64,000 nt of DNA from Morganella morganii (GTDB lineage: Bacteria; Pseudomonadota; Gammaproteobacteria; Enterobacterales; Enterobacteriaceae), in assembly GCF_019242955.1 (NCBI RefSeq), contig NZ_CP066129.1, forward strand, positions 2,294,001 to 2,358,000, read 5' to 3'. Shown piece by piece: positions 1 to 10,871 of the stretch (its first letter is position 1; each line of letters opens with the position of its first letter). Under the pieces are notes generated by a model. It saw only the letters and a list, made by a program, of their open reading frames with translations. It did no database searches and was not told the origin of the DNA. A program made the position numbers and the translations under genes.

Positions 1-551
1 GGTGAAATCACCGTTTCATTCAGCGGAATATGCTCTCCGTACCGTTCTTTCATCTTCGCCTGTACTTCCGGTGAGGATAAATCAAACTCCCGCAAAGTCT
101 GTAACTGACCGACTTCTGTATTCAGTGCATGTTTATAAATTTTCCAGACCAGTTCAGAACAGTAAATCCGCTCATCATCCCATGAAAAGGTCAGATCATA
201 AGGCCGTGACTGATAATGAAGTGCCTGCCGGTATAACTGCTGTTGCTGTGATGCACTCAGCGGCTTTTTCAGCCGTTTCACCACATAACGGCTGCCGGTG
301 CCGCGTGCAATCCACTGTGCCAGCGGTGTAAAGCGGACAGTTTTTGCCGCCTCATACACATACGGTTTTCCGTCACGCAGCAGAATAATGCCCATATGGC
401 TGTATACCGAACCGGTCGCTTTTTGTATAGCCAGGCTCTGGGAGGAGCGCGAGGTATGAAAAATAATATCGCCCTGCTGCGGCTGCCAGGCATATACCGC
501 AGGCACCGCACAACAGAGCAATATCAGAAAATAACGCAATACTCTGACCAC
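1..551 (-). CDS. YiiX-like permuted papain-fold hydrolase (3' end cut by window)
   Basis: The reading frame enters from the left edge, so the C-terminus is missing. I start it at a GTG (551) because a GGAGG lies 5 nt upstream and the first 20 residues (VRVLRYFLILLCCAVPAVYA) form a signal peptide; an in-frame ATG at 578 has no such support. The mature protein begins WQPQQGDIIF, followed by SHMGIIL (probable catalytic His) and later IYCSELVWKIY (probable catalytic Cys). That His-then-Cys order is the circularly permuted NlpC/P60 layout of the YiiX/YebB family. The substrate is unknown; by family it would be a periplasmic lipid, amide or peptide hydrolase. Confidence 0.75.
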   Translation of the reverse strand, partial: MVRVLRYFLILLCCAVPAVYAWQPQQGDIIFHTSRSSQSLAIQKATGSVYSHMGIILLRDGKPYVYEAAKTVRFTPLAQWIARGTGSRYVVKRLKKPLSASQQQQLYRQALHYQSRPYDLTFSWDDERIYCSELVWKIYKHALNTEVGQLQTLREFDLSSPEVQAKMKERYGEHIPLNETVIS

Positions 552-632
552 AAAAACCTCCGGCAGGGTTTCAGCCATAAAAAAACTGCACCGGACAACA
601 GTCAGGTGCAGTTCTGTTATACCACTGAATTA

Positions 633-1391
633 TCAGAAAGTATAAGTTACGCCCGTCCACAGGATAGAGGTGTATTTTTTATCCACCATCGGGCTGTCTT
701 TGGCTTCGCTTGGTAACAGGTCGATACGGCCCATCGCGAAGGCAGACCAGTTTTCATCAAACTGATAATGACCGGTGACTTCAATATACGGTGTCCAGCT
801 GCTGCCCGGACGGTATTCATCCAGACCGCTGCGGCGGGATTCTGAATCGGTGATCCCGTATTCATAACGGTTCTGTTTTTCACTTGACCAGATAACACCG
901 ACGCCCGGCTGAACAGACCATGAGTCACCCTCAAATCCGTAGAGATATGCGGCATCAAAACGCATACCATCACTTTTACCCAGGATATCCCCGGAGAAGT
1001 TGGTACGCAAAGTACCCCACTCTTCGTGATGGCGGTAGCTAAACCCGGCCATCGCCGTATCGCGGCGGTTATCCAGCTTGCGCATACGGGAATCTTTATT
1101 ATCTTTGGCACGGTATGCCTGCGGATAGTAGAACAGGTCAACGGACAGCTGATCTTTTTTGTCGTTCCACAGATAATAACCGGTCGCTAATGTATGAAAA
1201 TAAAAGTTCTTACCCTCATAGTTAACCATCGGAACCGGCATAAACTTGTCAGAGGATTTTGTACCGCGGTATGCCTGCTCCTGATACAGAACAGACGCAC
1301 CGACAGACCATTTTCCGTCGTCTGCAAAGGCAGAGGCTGACATGATCGTTAACATTCCGAGGCTGACCAGGCCGGCTGATTTCTTATGCAT
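633..1391 (-). CDS. mipA: MipA/OmpV family outer-membrane protein
   Basis: A 252-aa protein with signal peptide MHKKSAGLVSLGMLTIMSASAFA. I prefer the ATG at 1391 over upstream in-frame ATGs because AGGA sits at the right distance before it. The mature part starts DDGKWSVGASVLYQEQAYRG, is rich in aromatic alternating strands, and ends in GVTYTF with a terminal Phe, the usual signal for beta-barrel insertion by BAM. MipA/OmpV proteins are outer-membrane barrels; E. coli MipA scaffolds MltA and PBP1B, others act in osmotic or antibiotic response. The exact role here is inferred only from family. The symbol is a family label, not proof of orthology. Confidence 0.8.
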   Translation of the reverse strand: MHKKSAGLVSLGMLTIMSASAFADDGKWSVGASVLYQEQAYRGTKSSDKFMPVPMVNYEGKNFYFHTLATGYYLWNDKKDQLSVDLFYYPQAYRAKDNKDSRMRKLDNRRDTAMAGFSYRHHEEWGTLRTNFSGDILGKSDGMRFDAAYLYGFEGDSWSVQPGVGVIWSSEKQNRYEYGITDSESRRSGLDEYRPGSSWTPYIEVTGHYQFDENWSAFAMGRIDLLPSEAKDSPMVDKKYTSILWTGVTYTF

Positions 1392-1524
1392 TATCATTTC
1401 CTGAGTTAAATTCATGTGCAAATCACCGCAACAAATGTTCGCGGGGCGAATATATTACGGTGAATGATAATTCAGCGATGACAAAAATTACAAATATTTA
1501 CTGTGCCAAATTGTGCCGCCGGTT

Positions 1525-3819
1525 TCAGTGACCTAATGCGATTGCCGCGATCAGCGCCTGTCCGGCCGCTATCCCGCCGTCCCCGCACGGCAGTTGCCGG
1601 GGTTCGAGTACCTGTCTGTGATTTAATCCGCTCTTAATGAAACGACGCAGCAGGCGGTTATTAAATACGCCGCCGGAGAGTACAACCGTATTCGTCTTCC
1701 GCCGGGTTGCCGTATCATCGGCCAGCCCCGCCAATGTATTCGCCAGCAGTACATGAAAACGGAATGCTCTTTCCGGTACGGTCAGCGTCTCATCCGCCAG
1801 CATCTGCCAGAGCGGGCGTAAAGCAATGATGTTATCCGTCGTCAGCGGTAATGTGTCGCCGGTAGTAAGTACATCCTGATTGTGACACTGTAACGAACAC
1901 GCTTCCAGCGCACAGGCCGCTTCCCCTTCCCAGCTTATCTGATCAGCTGTCAGCCCGAGTGCACAGGCGGCGGCATCAAACAACCGCCCGCAGGAAGAGG
2001 CTTTCGGTGCGTTAAGATCCTGTTCAATCGCTTTGAGCAGTAATGACGTATTTTTTCCGGCCAGCCGGGCGGCCAGTGGTGACGATGGCCATAGTCCGGC
2101 GTGATGCAGATGTGCCAGCAGATTACGCCACGGCTGTACCGCGGCTTTATCACCGCCGGGTAAACTCACTGCGGGTAATCCGCCGGTGCGGATCATCTGC
2201 CGGTAATCACCCGCCAGAATTTCACCGCCCCATAATGTGTCATCCGCGCCGTATCCCAAACCATCCAGCGCGATCCCCGCCACTTCGCCATCTTGCGGAC
2301 GCCAGCCGTGCTCTGCCAGACAGGCAGCAATATGGGCGTGATGATGGTAAACCGGAATAAACGGCACCCCGCGTGCCTGCGCCATGGCAATGCCCTTCTG
2401 ATGGCTGATATAGCCCGGATGAGCATCCCCGGCAATCGCCTGCGGCCGGATCTGATAAATCTGTTCGAACAGTGTCAGAGACGCTTCAAGTTGCCCCTGT
2501 ACGGAGAGATCGGACAAATCGCCCAAATGCGGTCCGGTAATTATCTGATGGTGATGCAGCAGACAGAAGGTATTTTTCAGATCACCGCCCAGCGCCACTA
2601 CGGCAGGCGGATTTTGGCCTGTCACCGCACTGACGTCGATTGCATCAGGCACATAGCCGCGTGCGCGCCGTATCACCTGAATATCACCGGGCTGATAACG
2701 GACGATTGAATCATCCGCACGCTGAATAATCTCGCGGTTATGCAGGAGAAAAGCATCCGCAATGGTACTGAGTTGTTCAAATGCCGCCGCGTGACCCAGC
2801 GCCGGTGTATGGCCCGATGCGTTACCGGACGTCATAATCAGCGGGCGCTGAATATCATGCAATAACAGATGCTGTAACGGATTAGAGGGCAGCATAATGC
2901 CGGTTTCACACAATCCCGGCGCGACCAGCGGTGATAATGCAGCGGACAGGCCCGGTTCATCTGTCAGCACTATCGGTGCTGCCGGGCTTTTCAGTAAGGT
3001 TATCAGGCCGGCGTCCGGCTGGTGTTCTGCGCATTCCGCCAGCCAGTCAACAGACGGGAGCATCACCGCAAACGGCTTGGCAGGCCGGTGTTTGCGGGCT
3101 CTCAATGCAGACACCGCATCACTGTTTTGAGCATCCGCCACCAGATGAAAACCACCCAGTCCCTGCATCGCCAGAATTTTTCCGTCTTTCAGTAAGCGGA
3201 CAGCAGCTGCTAATGCATCATCAAAACGGGCAGTAATCTGCTGCTGCGGGTCAGCCAGCCAGATATGCGGACCGCAATCCGGACAGGCGTTGGGTTGGGC
3301 ATGAAAGCGGCGATCCGCCGGGTCACTGTATTCGTGCTGACACACCGGACAAAACGGGAAAACTGACATGGCTGTGTTCGGACGGTCATACGGCATCCCG
3401 CGGATAATCGTAAAACGGGGTCCGCAATGCGTGCAGTTAATAAAGGGATAGCGGTAACGGCGGTTTTCCGGATCAAACAATTCACGGAGGCAGGCATCAC
3501 AGGTGGCTGCATCCGGAATGATCTCCGTATCCATTTCACCCTGCCCGCTGGCCGTAATGGTGAATGCCGCCGGACGCTGTTCAAAAGTATAATCCTGCTG
3601 CCCGATATGGTCGATTCTTGCCAGCGGCGGACACTGAGCCTGTAACCGGCGGATAAAACCGGCGATATCCGCATCTGCCGGCAGGTGAATAAGCACCCCT
3701 TCACTGTCATTGCTGACATCTCCGCACAATCCCATCTGATGAGCTATCTGCCAGACCGCCGGACGAAACCCGACCCCCTGGACTTTTCCCTTCACCCGGA
3801 TTTCCACACCCGCCTGCAT
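1525..3819 (-). CDS. hypF: HypF carbamoyltransferase for [NiFe]-hydrogenase maturation
   Basis: HypF uses carbamoyl phosphate and ATP to make the thiocarboxamide on HypE that becomes the CN ligands of [NiFe]-hydrogenases. All domains are visible in order: N-terminal acylphosphatase (KGKVQGVGFRPAVWQ), two zinc-finger pairs (CDACLRELF...CTHCG and CPVCQHEY...CPDCG), a YrdC-like domain (ILAMQGLGGFHLV) and a Kae1-like domain with HHHAHIAACLAEH. I start at 3819 (764 aa), where AGGAG precedes ATG by 6 nt; an upstream ATG at 3849 is possible. No other hyp or hydrogenase gene is in the window, so its partners must lie elsewhere. It is followed by a separate gene on the same strand (mipA). Confidence 0.95.
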   Translation of the reverse strand: MQAGVEIRVKGKVQGVGFRPAVWQIAHQMGLCGDVSNDSEGVLIHLPADADIAGFIRRLQAQCPPLARIDHIGQQDYTFEQRPAAFTITASGQGEMDTEIIPDAATCDACLRELFDPENRRYRYPFINCTHCGPRFTIIRGMPYDRPNTAMSVFPFCPVCQHEYSDPADRRFHAQPNACPDCGPHIWLADPQQQITARFDDALAAAVRLLKDGKILAMQGLGGFHLVADAQNSDAVSALRARKHRPAKPFAVMLPSVDWLAECAEHQPDAGLITLLKSPAAPIVLTDEPGLSAALSPLVAPGLCETGIMLPSNPLQHLLLHDIQRPLIMTSGNASGHTPALGHAAAFEQLSTIADAFLLHNREIIQRADDSIVRYQPGDIQVIRRARGYVPDAIDVSAVTGQNPPAVVALGGDLKNTFCLLHHHQIITGPHLGDLSDLSVQGQLEASLTLFEQIYQIRPQAIAGDAHPGYISHQKGIAMAQARGVPFIPVYHHHAHIAACLAEHGWRPQDGEVAGIALDGLGYGADDTLWGGEILAGDYRQMIRTGGLPAVSLPGGDKAAVQPWRNLLAHLHHAGLWPSSPLAARLAGKNTSLLLKAIEQDLNAPKASSCGRLFDAAACALGLTADQISWEGEAACALEACSLQCHNQDVLTTGDTLPLTTDNIIALRPLWQMLADETLTVPERAFRFHVLLANTLAGLADDTATRRKTNTVVLSGGVFNNRLLRRFIKSGLNHRQVLEPRQLPCGDGGIAAGQALIAAIALGH

Positions 3820-3915
3820 AACGCGCTCCTGACTGATTTCAACCGCCACAGTTTACTGCGCTCCGCGTGGCCGGGTATTTATCAGGATCATAAAAACAGC
3901 CGGAAAGACGTATAA

Positions 3916-4986
3916 TTACCCGGCGGTGACCACTGGTACCCGCCGTGCCAGTGCCGTCAGCAATTCGTAGCCGATAGTCCCGGCATATTGCGCAACATCA
4001 TCCACCGGAAGATTAGCACCCCACAATTCAACCGGTGTACCGATATCCGCTTCCGGGCAATGGGTGATATCCGCCGTCAGCATATCCATAGATATGCGTC
4101 CGGCCAGCGGGCAGCGCTGACCGGCAATCCAGACCGGGGTGCCATCCGGCGCATGACGGGGATAACCATCGGCATAACCGCAGGCGATAGTGGCAATCCG
4201 CATAGGTTTCTGTGCGGTAAAACGGCTTCCGTAGCCGACGGTTTCACCAGCCTCAATATCATGAACAGCAATAATTTCACTGCGCAGTGTCATCGCCGGT
4301 TTCAGGCCGAACTCTGCAATATCCGCACTGTTACCGCCTGGTGATACACCATAAAGAATAATACCGCAGCGTACTTCATCTGCACGGACTTCCGGCTCCC
4401 ACATAGCCGCTGCGGAATTTGCCAGGCACTGCGGTAAATTCAGCGAACTGAACAGAGCAATTCGCGACATCTGCTTACGGATCCCGGCAGTTAAATCGGC
4501 GTCCGCAAAATGACTCATCAGTGTGATACTGCCGACCTGCGGCAAGGCTTTCAGGCGCTGGAGTGCATTCAGATACGCCGCCGGTGAAAAGCCCAGCCGG
4601 TTCATCCCGCTGTTCAGTTTCAGATACACATTCAGAGGATGAATAAACGTGGCTTCCTCAATGGCATCTATCTGCCATTCGCTGTGTACCGATGTTGATA
4701 ACTGCAAATGGTCAATCAGAGACAGATCCTGCGGCTGAAAAAATCCCTCCAGCAGCAGAACCGGTTTTTCCCAGCCCAGTTCCCGGACTTTCGCCGCCTC
4801 ACTGAAATCCAGCAGCGCAATACCCTCCGCCTGTGCCAGAGCAGGAAAAATCCGCTCAATGCCGTGCCCGTATGCGTCTGCTTTCACCACCGCCCACATC
4901 CGGGACGGACTGACCCGTTCTTTTACCTGAGCCAGGTTATAGCGGACCGCTTCACTGTCAATCACTGCCTGTATCGGACGAGGCAT
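3916..4986 (-). CDS. dadX: Catabolic alanine racemase DadX
   Basis: A PLP-dependent racemase of 356 aa, the usual length, interconverting L- and D-alanine. The PLP lysine is in MWAVVKADAYGHG (K35) and the second catalytic base is the Tyr of ETVGYGSRF. The start has AAGGA nearby. It lies 26 nt downstream of dadA on the same strand, which is the dadAX operon layout and identifies it as the catabolic isozyme rather than biosynthetic alr. It would feed D-alanine to the DadA dehydrogenase, letting cells use L-alanine as carbon and nitrogen source. Confidence 0.93.
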   Translation of the reverse strand: MPRPIQAVIDSEAVRYNLAQVKERVSPSRMWAVVKADAYGHGIERIFPALAQAEGIALLDFSEAAKVRELGWEKPVLLLEGFFQPQDLSLIDHLQLSTSVHSEWQIDAIEEATFIHPLNVYLKLNSGMNRLGFSPAAYLNALQRLKALPQVGSITLMSHFADADLTAGIRKQMSRIALFSSLNLPQCLANSAAAMWEPEVRADEVRCGIILYGVSPGGNSADIAEFGLKPAMTLRSEIIAVHDIEAGETVGYGSRFTAQKPMRIATIACGYADGYPRHAPDGTPVWIAGQRCPLAGRISMDMLTADITHCPEADIGTPVELWGANLPVDDVAQYAGTIGYELLTALARRVPVVTAG

Positions 4987-5012
4987 ACCATCACCATTCC
5001 TTATTGTTTTAT

Positions 5013-6311
5013 TCAGGCCGTATGCAACTGCTGCGGGATCACCAGCCGGGTTTTAAACCCGTTCAGGTAACGGGAAACCGCGAGATCATCCGCACGGATA
5101 GCCGGTTTGTCACCGGACATAATATCGGCGAGCAACTGCCCGCTGCCGCAGGCCATTGTCCAGCCAAGCGTACCGTGTCCTGTGTTGAGGAACAGATTGC
5201 TGTACGCGGTCGGGCCGACAATCGGCGTACCGTCCGGTGTCATCGGGCGCAGACCGGTCCAGAACGTTGCTTTGCGGATATCCCCGCCGCCGCCGTAAAG
5301 ATCCTGAACTACCATTTTCAGTGTTTCGCAGCGCCGTTTGACAATATCCAGATTAAAACCGACCACTTCCGCCATGCCCCCGACACGAATACGCTGATCA
5401 AAACGGGTTACGGCGATTTTGTAGGTTTCATCCAGCACAGTCGATGCCGGAGCGCGGCTTTCATCAATGATCGGCATAGTCAGCGAATAGCCTTTCAGCG
5501 GATACACCGGAATGGCGATATGTCCGTGCAGTAATTTAGTTGAGTATGATCCCAGCGCCACCACATACTGATCGCCGGTGATCACTTCCTCATCACAAAT
5601 CACCCCGCTGACGCGGTCACCGCTGAATTGCAGACGATGGATATTCACGCCGAAACGGAATTTTACCCCAGCCTGCCGCGCCATCTCCGCCAGACGTTTG
5701 GTAAAGAGATTGCAATCCCCGGTTTCGTCATTCGGCAGTTGCAGTCCACCCGCCAGTTTATGTTCCGCATGGGCCAGAGCCGGTTCCGCCTCATGCAGTT
5801 CGCAGACACTCAGCAGGCGGTACGGCACCCCCTCCTGTTTCAGGACAGCAATATCATTGGCGGCGTTATCCAGTTGTTTCTGCGTACGGAACAGTTGTAA
5901 TGTGCCGCCCTGACGCCCCTCATACTGCAATCCGGTTTCCGCGCGCAGCGTTTTCAGGCAGTCACGACTGTATTCCGCAATTCGCACCATACGGCTTTTA
6001 TTCATTACATAATAATCAGCACCGCAATTACGCAGCATCTGCCACATCCAGCGCAACTGGAACAGCGAACCGTCCGGTCTGATGGCCAGCGGCGCATGCT
6101 TTTCAAACATCCATTTCACGGCTTTCAGCGGTATACCCGGTGCGCCCCACGGAGTGGCATAGCCGGGGGATATCTGACCGGCATTACCGAAACTGGTCTC
6201 CTCCGCCGCGGCCGGTTGCCTGTCGATGACAGTCACATTGTGCCCTTTCTGCGCGAGATACCAGGCGGTTGTGACACCGATAACACCACTTCCCAGGATG
6301 ACAATGTTCAT
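5013..6311 (-). CDS. dadA: D-amino acid dehydrogenase small subunit DadA
   Basis: A 432-aa FAD enzyme, the same length as E. coli DadA. The N-terminus is a Rossmann FAD site ([20 protein letters not shown]) and the C-terminus carries the usual [19 protein letters not shown] motif. It oxidises D-alanine to pyruvate and ammonia at the inner face of the membrane, passing electrons to the quinone pool. AAGGC precedes the ATG. First gene of dadA-dadX; transcription must begin in the AT-rich region to its right. In E. coli that promoter is under Lrp and CRP control; I could not identify a confident site here. Confidence 0.95.
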   Translation of the reverse strand: MNIVILGSGVIGVTTAWYLAQKGHNVTVIDRQPAAAEETSFGNAGQISPGYATPWGAPGIPLKAVKWMFEKHAPLAIRPDGSLFQLRWMWQMLRNCGADYYVMNKSRMVRIAEYSRDCLKTLRAETGLQYEGRQGGTLQLFRTQKQLDNAANDIAVLKQEGVPYRLLSVCELHEAEPALAHAEHKLAGGLQLPNDETGDCNLFTKRLAEMARQAGVKFRFGVNIHRLQFSGDRVSGVICDEEVITGDQYVVALGSYSTKLLHGHIAIPVYPLKGYSLTMPIIDESRAPASTVLDETYKIAVTRFDQRIRVGGMAEVVGFNLDIVKRRCETLKMVVQDLYGGGGDIRKATFWTGLRPMTPDGTPIVGPTAYSNLFLNTGHGTLGWTMACGSGQLLADIMSGDKPAIRADDLAVSRYLNGFKTRLVIPQQLHTA

Positions 6312-6701
6312 ATTGCTGCCTTTTATTTAATTTAACATTAGCATCAGCATAATATTTCAGAAACATTTTGCCAACATAGCGGAATCCCCTCATATCATAT
6401 TAAGTCTGTTTCTTTGCAGCCGGTCACAAAACAGTGTTTTTTTTAATCACTTAACTCATTAATTAAATGATTCTTTTATCTGAAAATTGTTTTATTATCT
6501 TGTAATACAAGCATTTGTTAAATAGTATGCCCACTATCTGTCACAAACACCGCTGTGAACTCATCGCGAAACGCAACCTGACTCCCGTCTTTGTTGCCGA
6601 TGACACCAGACTGAATAAATAACCTGTATATTTTCGTTATGACAGTTATTTATCAGAATCACTTCCTTATTTTTTATGCCTTCCGGCATATTTTCCGGTT
6701 A
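6312..6701. other. Divergent dadA / hydrolase intergenic region
   Basis: About 390 nt without a supportable gene. It must hold the dadA promoter (leftward) and the promoter of the alpha/beta hydrolase gene (rightward). It is markedly AT-rich between 6420 and 6560. In-frame ATGs extend the hydrolase frame to 6639, but this extension codes for an unlikely N-terminus and has no Shine-Dalgarno sequence. Confidence 0.5.
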
Positions 6702-7565
6702 ATGACAATGAATATTAAAAACCAACGCAAAAACATCACCATCTTACCCGGCGGCCGCCGCTTCAGCTGGTATGATTCCGGTCCGGAAACCGGTATTCCG
6801 GTTGTATTCTGTACCGGCGCAGGAATGAGCGGCTCACTCGGCTTTGGTCTTTCGTACCTTGAACATGAAAATATCCGGCTAATCACCCCGGATCGCCCCG
6901 GACTGGGTGATTCCTCTCCTGATGCCGGAAAATCCCTGAAGTCCTTTGCCGCGGATGTCACTTTTCTGATGCAGTCACTGGGGTATCCGCGATTCCGTGC
7001 AGCCGGATTCTCTCAGGGCGCGGTTTATGCCATGGCGCTGGCCTGTTATGCGGACGTTTCCGCGCTGGCGCTGATCTCAGGACAGGATCAGCTCGGTTAC
7101 CCGGCAACACGGGCCCTGTTATCTGCGGATGTGATTGATATGCAGACTCACGCAAGAACGCAGCCTGACGGGTTCGCGGCATGGGTGCGGGACAATATCA
7201 CCGCAGACTGGCTGATGAATTTCATTCTGAATTACAGCGGAAAAACGGATCTGGCCGTTTATCAGACAGCGGATTTTTTACCGGCTTACCGGCAATGTAT
7301 GGCGGAAGCATTTTCTCAGGGTAATGAAGGCTATACACAGGATCTGCTGCTCGCAATGCAGGAGTGGGGATTTACACCGGAACACATTACCTGTCCGGTT
7401 TCCCTGTGGTACGGCGAAAAAGATACCAGCACCGTACACTCCCCGGATGGCGGTAGAATCCTGGCCGGGCGTTTCCCCCGGGCGGAACATCATCTGTTTG
7501 CGGAAGAAGGCGGCTCCCTGCTCTGGACACAATCACAGGCGATATTGCAGGCACTGGCCCGCTGA
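6702..7565 (+). CDS. Alpha/beta-fold hydrolase, substrate unknown
   Basis: A protein of about 287 aa with the alpha/beta hydrolase layout: an oxyanion region at VVFCTGAGMSGS, strand and turn LITPDRPGLGDSS, nucleophile elbow GFSQGA (Ser in G-x-S-x-G), a probable acid in LWYGEKDTSTVH, and the C-terminal His probably in RAEHHLF. No signal peptide, so cytoplasmic. Start choice is uncertain: ATGs at 6702 and 6708 both fit the family N-terminus, and none has a strong ribosome site. It stands alone, divergent from dadA and convergent with fadR, with a shared terminator. Nothing nearby names its substrate. Confidence 0.8.
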   Translation: MTMNIKNQRKNITILPGGRRFSWYDSGPETGIPVVFCTGAGMSGSLGFGLSYLEHENIRLITPDRPGLGDSSPDAGKSLKSFAADVTFLMQSLGYPRFRAAGFSQGAVYAMALACYADVSALALISGQDQLGYPATRALLSADVIDMQTHARTQPDGFAAWVRDNITADWLMNFILNYSGKTDLAVYQTADFLPAYRQCMAEAFSQGNEGYTQDLLLAMQEWGFTPEHITCPVSLWYGEKDTSTVHSPDGGRILAGRFPRAEHHLFAEEGGSLLWTQSQAILQALAR

Positions 7566-7573
7566 CAATAAAA

Positions 7574-7608
7574 AACCGGCGCAGTTTTGTTCACTGCGCC
7601 GGTTTTTA
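7574..7608. terminator. Bidirectional terminator, hydrolase / fadR
   Basis: An 11-bp perfect stem (AACCGGCGCAG and its complement) around a 9-nt loop, with A-rich sequence to the left and a T-run to the right. It sits between two convergent genes and suits both strands. Confidence 0.85.
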
Positions 7609-7624
7609 TTATGTTCATCCTGCG

Positions 7625-8338
7625 TTACTGCGGATTCAGATCCTGCACGATGCCGCTCTGCATCGTCTGCCAGATAGTGCCGCTCTCTTTACCGTAGCTG
7701 CGGACACAATCCAGTACCTTATCATAAGCCTTTTCACGGCACAGACCGGTCAGCTGCCGGTAAAAATTACGTGCCAGTTTGCGGGCTTCCGGGCTCGCAA
7801 AATAGAAACGGCCGACACGGGTATATAACCCTTTCAGTCCGTTAAGGATCAGACCGTAAATCGGGTTACCGGAAGCAAAAGCCAGACCGCGGAATACATC
7901 ATAATCATACTGGCTGAAGGCATCAGAGTTATCATCCGGCTCATTTTCGGCACTGAGGATTTCCAGTGATTGCTCAGGGTTATTGCGAAACGCGGTACGG
8001 ATAAAAATAGACGCAATGTTTGTCCGGGCGGCCAGCAGATTCTCAATCAGTTTCGGCGCACTTTCGTGATCGAGACGGGCAATCGTTTCCAGGATATTCA
8101 GTCCGGAGGTTTCCCAGAAATTATTAATTTTTGTCGGCTTACCGTGCTGAATGGTCAGCCAGCCATCTCTGGCCAGGCGCTGTAACACTTCACGCAGTGT
8201 CGTACGGGTCACACCAATCAGTTCGGATAATTCACGCTCTGCGGGTAAAATAGAGCCCGGCGGGAAACGATTATTCCAGATACTTTCAATAATATACTCT
8301 TCTGCAAACCCCGCAGGGCTCTGCGCCTTGATTACCAT
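7625..8338 (-). CDS. fadR: Fatty acid metabolism regulator FadR
   Basis: A GntR-family regulator that represses beta-oxidation genes, activates fabA/fabB, and leaves DNA when it binds long-chain acyl-CoA. The start at 8338 gives [19 protein letters not shown], nearly identical to E. coli FadR; the frame extends upstream but without family support. The winged helix ([30 protein letters not shown]) is intact, followed by the alpha-helical acyl-CoA domain ([19 protein letters not shown]). 237 aa against 239 in E. coli. Divergent from nhaB, the same arrangement as E. coli. Confidence 0.97.
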   Translation of the reverse strand: MVIKAQSPAGFAEEYIIESIWNNRFPPGSILPAERELSELIGVTRTTLREVLQRLARDGWLTIQHGKPTKINNFWETSGLNILETIARLDHESAPKLIENLLAARTNIASIFIRTAFRNNPEQSLEILSAENEPDDNSDAFSQYDYDVFRGLAFASGNPIYGLILNGLKGLYTRVGRFYFASPEARKLARNFYRQLTGLCREKAYDKVLDCVRSYGKESGTIWQTMQSGIVQDLNPQ

Positions 8339-8579
8339 AGGTGACTTCGTCCAAAGCAATTAATTAACCTTTCAATTATCCGGATGATAACAGAATGCGG
8401 CGCCACGATATAGCAATCAGCTTGCGAAAGAGTGAATCCGGTCATAAATCATAATGGTGCAACCGGTAACCATCAGTTGATTTAAATTCTTAATAAATTC
8501 AGAATACCGGCGTAGTATAAAGCACTGTAGTTATACGCGGATCGTTTTTTCACCCCCCTGCGGAGGACACACAGCAATA

Positions 8580-10127
8580 ATGGAAATATCAATGCGGCAG
8601 GCCTTCCTGAAGAACTTCATGGGTCACTCCCCTGACTGGTATAAGCTTGCTATTATTCTTTTTTTAATTATAAATCCGGTTGTTTACTTCTTTATTGACC
8701 CTTTTACCGCCGGCTGGCTGCTGGTTATTGAATTTATTTTTACCCTTGCGATGGCGCTGAAATGCTATCCGCTGCAACCCGGCGGTCTGCTGGCGATTGA
8801 GGCGGTGCTGATCGGGATGACATCACCGGCACAAATCAGCCATGAGATAATGAATAACCTTGAGGTTATCCTGCTGCTGATCTTTATGGTTGCCGGGATT
8901 TACTTTATGAAGCAGCTCCTGCTGTTTCTGTTTACCAAACTGCTCCTTTCTATCCGGTCCAAACGCGCGCTTTCACTTGCGTTCTGCCTGGCCAGCGCAT
9001 TTTTATCCGCGTTTCTGGATGCACTGACGGTTATTGCCGTCGTGATCAGTGTGTCCGTCGGGTTTTACGCGATTTATCATCAGTATGCCTCTTCGGGAAA
9101 AGAAACAGTCACTCTCAGTGATGACGGATTTATCGACAGCACCGAAAAACGCCAGACGCTGGATCAATTCCGCGCTTTCCTGCGCAGCCTGATGATGCAT
9201 GCCGGTATCGGTACTGCACTGGGCGGCGTGATGACCATGGTGGGTGAACCGCAAAACCTGATCATTGCCAAACATGCCGGATGGGATTTCGTGAATTTCT
9301 TCCTGCGCATGGCGCCGGTGACTATTCCGGTATTTGTCTGTGGTCTGCTGGTCTGTTATCTGGTGGAACGCTTTAAACTGTTCGGTTACGGTGCGGAACT
9401 GCCGGAACGGGTCAGAGCAGTACTTGAGGATAATGCACAAAAATCCGCGGCACGCCGGACCAAACAGGAAAAAATGCAGCTGATCGTTCAGGGCCTTATC
9501 GGTATCTGGCTGATCGCCGCACTGGCCTTTCATCTGGCCGAAGTCGGGCTGATTGGTTTGTCTGTCATCATTCTCGCGACCGCATTTTGCGGGATCACCG
9601 AAGAGCATGCTCTGGGTGAAGCCTTTGAGGAAGCACTGCCGTTTACCGCCCTGCTGACCGTGTTCTTCTCTGTTGTCGCGGTGATTGTTGATCAGAAATT
9701 ATTCACACCGTTTATCCAGTTCGTTCTCAGTTCAGATCCGTCCTCGCAGTTGTCGCTGTTCTATCTGTTCAACGGCCTGCTCTCGGCGGTATCAGATAAC
9801 GTCTTTGTCGGCACGGTGTATATCAATGAGGCGATGACGGCAATGAAAGCCGGACTGGTATCCTATACACAGTATGAATATCTGGCGGTCGCTATCAATA
9901 CCGGGACAAACCTGCCGTCAGTGGCAACACCAAACGGCCAGGCCGCATTCCTGTTCCTGCTGACTTCGGCGCTGGCTCCGCTGATCCGCCTTTCCTACGG
10001 GAAAATGGTGATCATGGCCCTGCCTTACACCATTGTGATGACGCTGGTCGGTTTCTTCGGCGTTGAATTATGGCTGGTGCCTGTTTCAGAATGGATGGCT
10101 GCGAATGGTGTGATCACACTGCCGTAA
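8580..10127 (+). CDS. nhaB: Na+/H+ antiporter NhaB
   Basis: An inner-membrane sodium/proton antiporter of 515 aa (513 in E. coli). The opening [24 protein letters not shown] and the segment [14 protein letters not shown] match NhaB closely, and about a dozen hydrophobic segments follow. GGAGG lies 14 nt before the ATG, rather far. It exports Na+ and helps pH and salt homeostasis. Divergent from fadR and followed by its own terminator, then dsbB, as in E. coli. Confidence 0.96.
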   Translation: MEISMRQAFLKNFMGHSPDWYKLAIILFLIINPVVYFFIDPFTAGWLLVIEFIFTLAMALKCYPLQPGGLLAIEAVLIGMTSPAQISHEIMNNLEVILLLIFMVAGIYFMKQLLLFLFTKLLLSIRSKRALSLAFCLASAFLSAFLDALTVIAVVISVSVGFYAIYHQYASSGKETVTLSDDGFIDSTEKRQTLDQFRAFLRSLMMHAGIGTALGGVMTMVGEPQNLIIAKHAGWDFVNFFLRMAPVTIPVFVCGLLVCYLVERFKLFGYGAELPERVRAVLEDNAQKSAARRTKQEKMQLIVQGLIGIWLIAALAFHLAEVGLIGLSVIILATAFCGITEEHALGEAFEEALPFTALLTVFFSVVAVIVDQKLFTPFIQFVLSSDPSSQLSLFYLFNGLLSAVSDNVFVGTVYINEAMTAMKAGLVSYTQYEYLAVAINTGTNLPSVATPNGQAAFLFLLTSALAPLIRLSYGKMVIMALPYTIVMTLVGFFGVELWLVPVSEWMAANGVITLP

Positions 10128-10147
10128 CCACGTTTTTACATTGCACT

Positions 10148-10179
10148 AACCGGAATAACCGTGTTATTCCGGTTTTTTT
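10148..10179 (+). terminator. nhaB terminator
   Basis: Stem AACCGGAATAA / TTATTCCGGTT, 11 bp perfect, 5-nt loop, then a run of T. Confidence 0.9.
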
Positions 10180-10285
10180 ATTTCTGTCAGTGACAAAAGC
10201 GGAAAAGGGATGCGTCGCTGTAATTTTTATCGTACAGTCGCTGCGTTAGTCTGTTTCTTCTTAATCGGATAAACCGGATACAATT

Positions 10286-10816
10286 ATGCTGACTTACCTT
10301 TATGAGTGTTCGCGGGGCCGCAGTGCATGGTTTTTACTGATGATTTCCGCACTGGCGCTCGACGGTATCGCCCTGTTCTTTCAGCACGGAATGGGATTAC
10401 AGCCGTGTGTGATGTGTATTTATGAACGTATCGCTGTTCTCGGTATCGCGTTTGCCGGTTTTATCGGCTGGATAGCGCCGCGCAGCGTCATTATCCGCTG
10501 GCTGGCCATTGCCCTGTGGATTTACAGCGGTATTGCCGGATTACAGCTGTCATGGGAACACACCATGATCCAGCTCTACCCGTCCCCGTTCAATACCTGT
10601 GATTTCTTTGTGAATTTCCCGGAATGGCTGCCGCTCAATACCTGGCTGCCGTCGGTGTTTGAAGCATCCGGTGACTGCTCTGTTCAGCAGTGGGTGTTCC
10701 TGAAACTGGATATGCCGCAATGGCTTATCGGTATTTTTGTTGTGTATCTGCTTATCAGTGCTCTGGTACTGTTATCCCAGTTTATTCACCGCAAACAGCC
10801 GCGCCGTCTGTTCTGA
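10286..10816 (+). CDS. dsbB: Disulfide bond formation protein DsbB
   Basis: A 176-aa inner-membrane protein that reoxidises periplasmic DsbA and passes electrons to ubiquinone. It has four hydrophobic segments and the four catalytic cysteines: C41-x-x-C44 (PCVMC) in the first periplasmic loop and C105/C131 in the second. Length and residue spacing match E. coli DsbB. It has its own terminator and is separated from nhaB by about 160 nt. Confidence 0.96.
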   Translation: MLTYLYECSRGRSAWFLLMISALALDGIALFFQHGMGLQPCVMCIYERIAVLGIAFAGFIGWIAPRSVIIRWLAIALWIYSGIAGLQLSWEHTMIQLYPSPFNTCDFFVNFPEWLPLNTWLPSVFEASGDCSVQQWVFLKLDMPQWLIGIFVVYLLISALVLLSQFIHRKQPRRLF

Positions 10817-10835
10817 TCGCCAGCATCATCAATAG

Positions 10836-10864
10836 CAGCCGCATCCGTATGATGCGGCTGTTTT
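10836..10864 (+). terminator. dsbB terminator
   Basis: Stem CAGCCGCATC / GATGCGGCTG, 10 bp perfect, 5-nt loop, followed by TTTT. Confidence 0.88.
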
Positions 10865-10871
10865 GTATCAA

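Noticed and set aside
2..331. Rightward open frame of 109 aa at the left edge
   Set aside because: It is antisense to the YiiX-like gene, whose signal peptide and catalytic motifs are clear.
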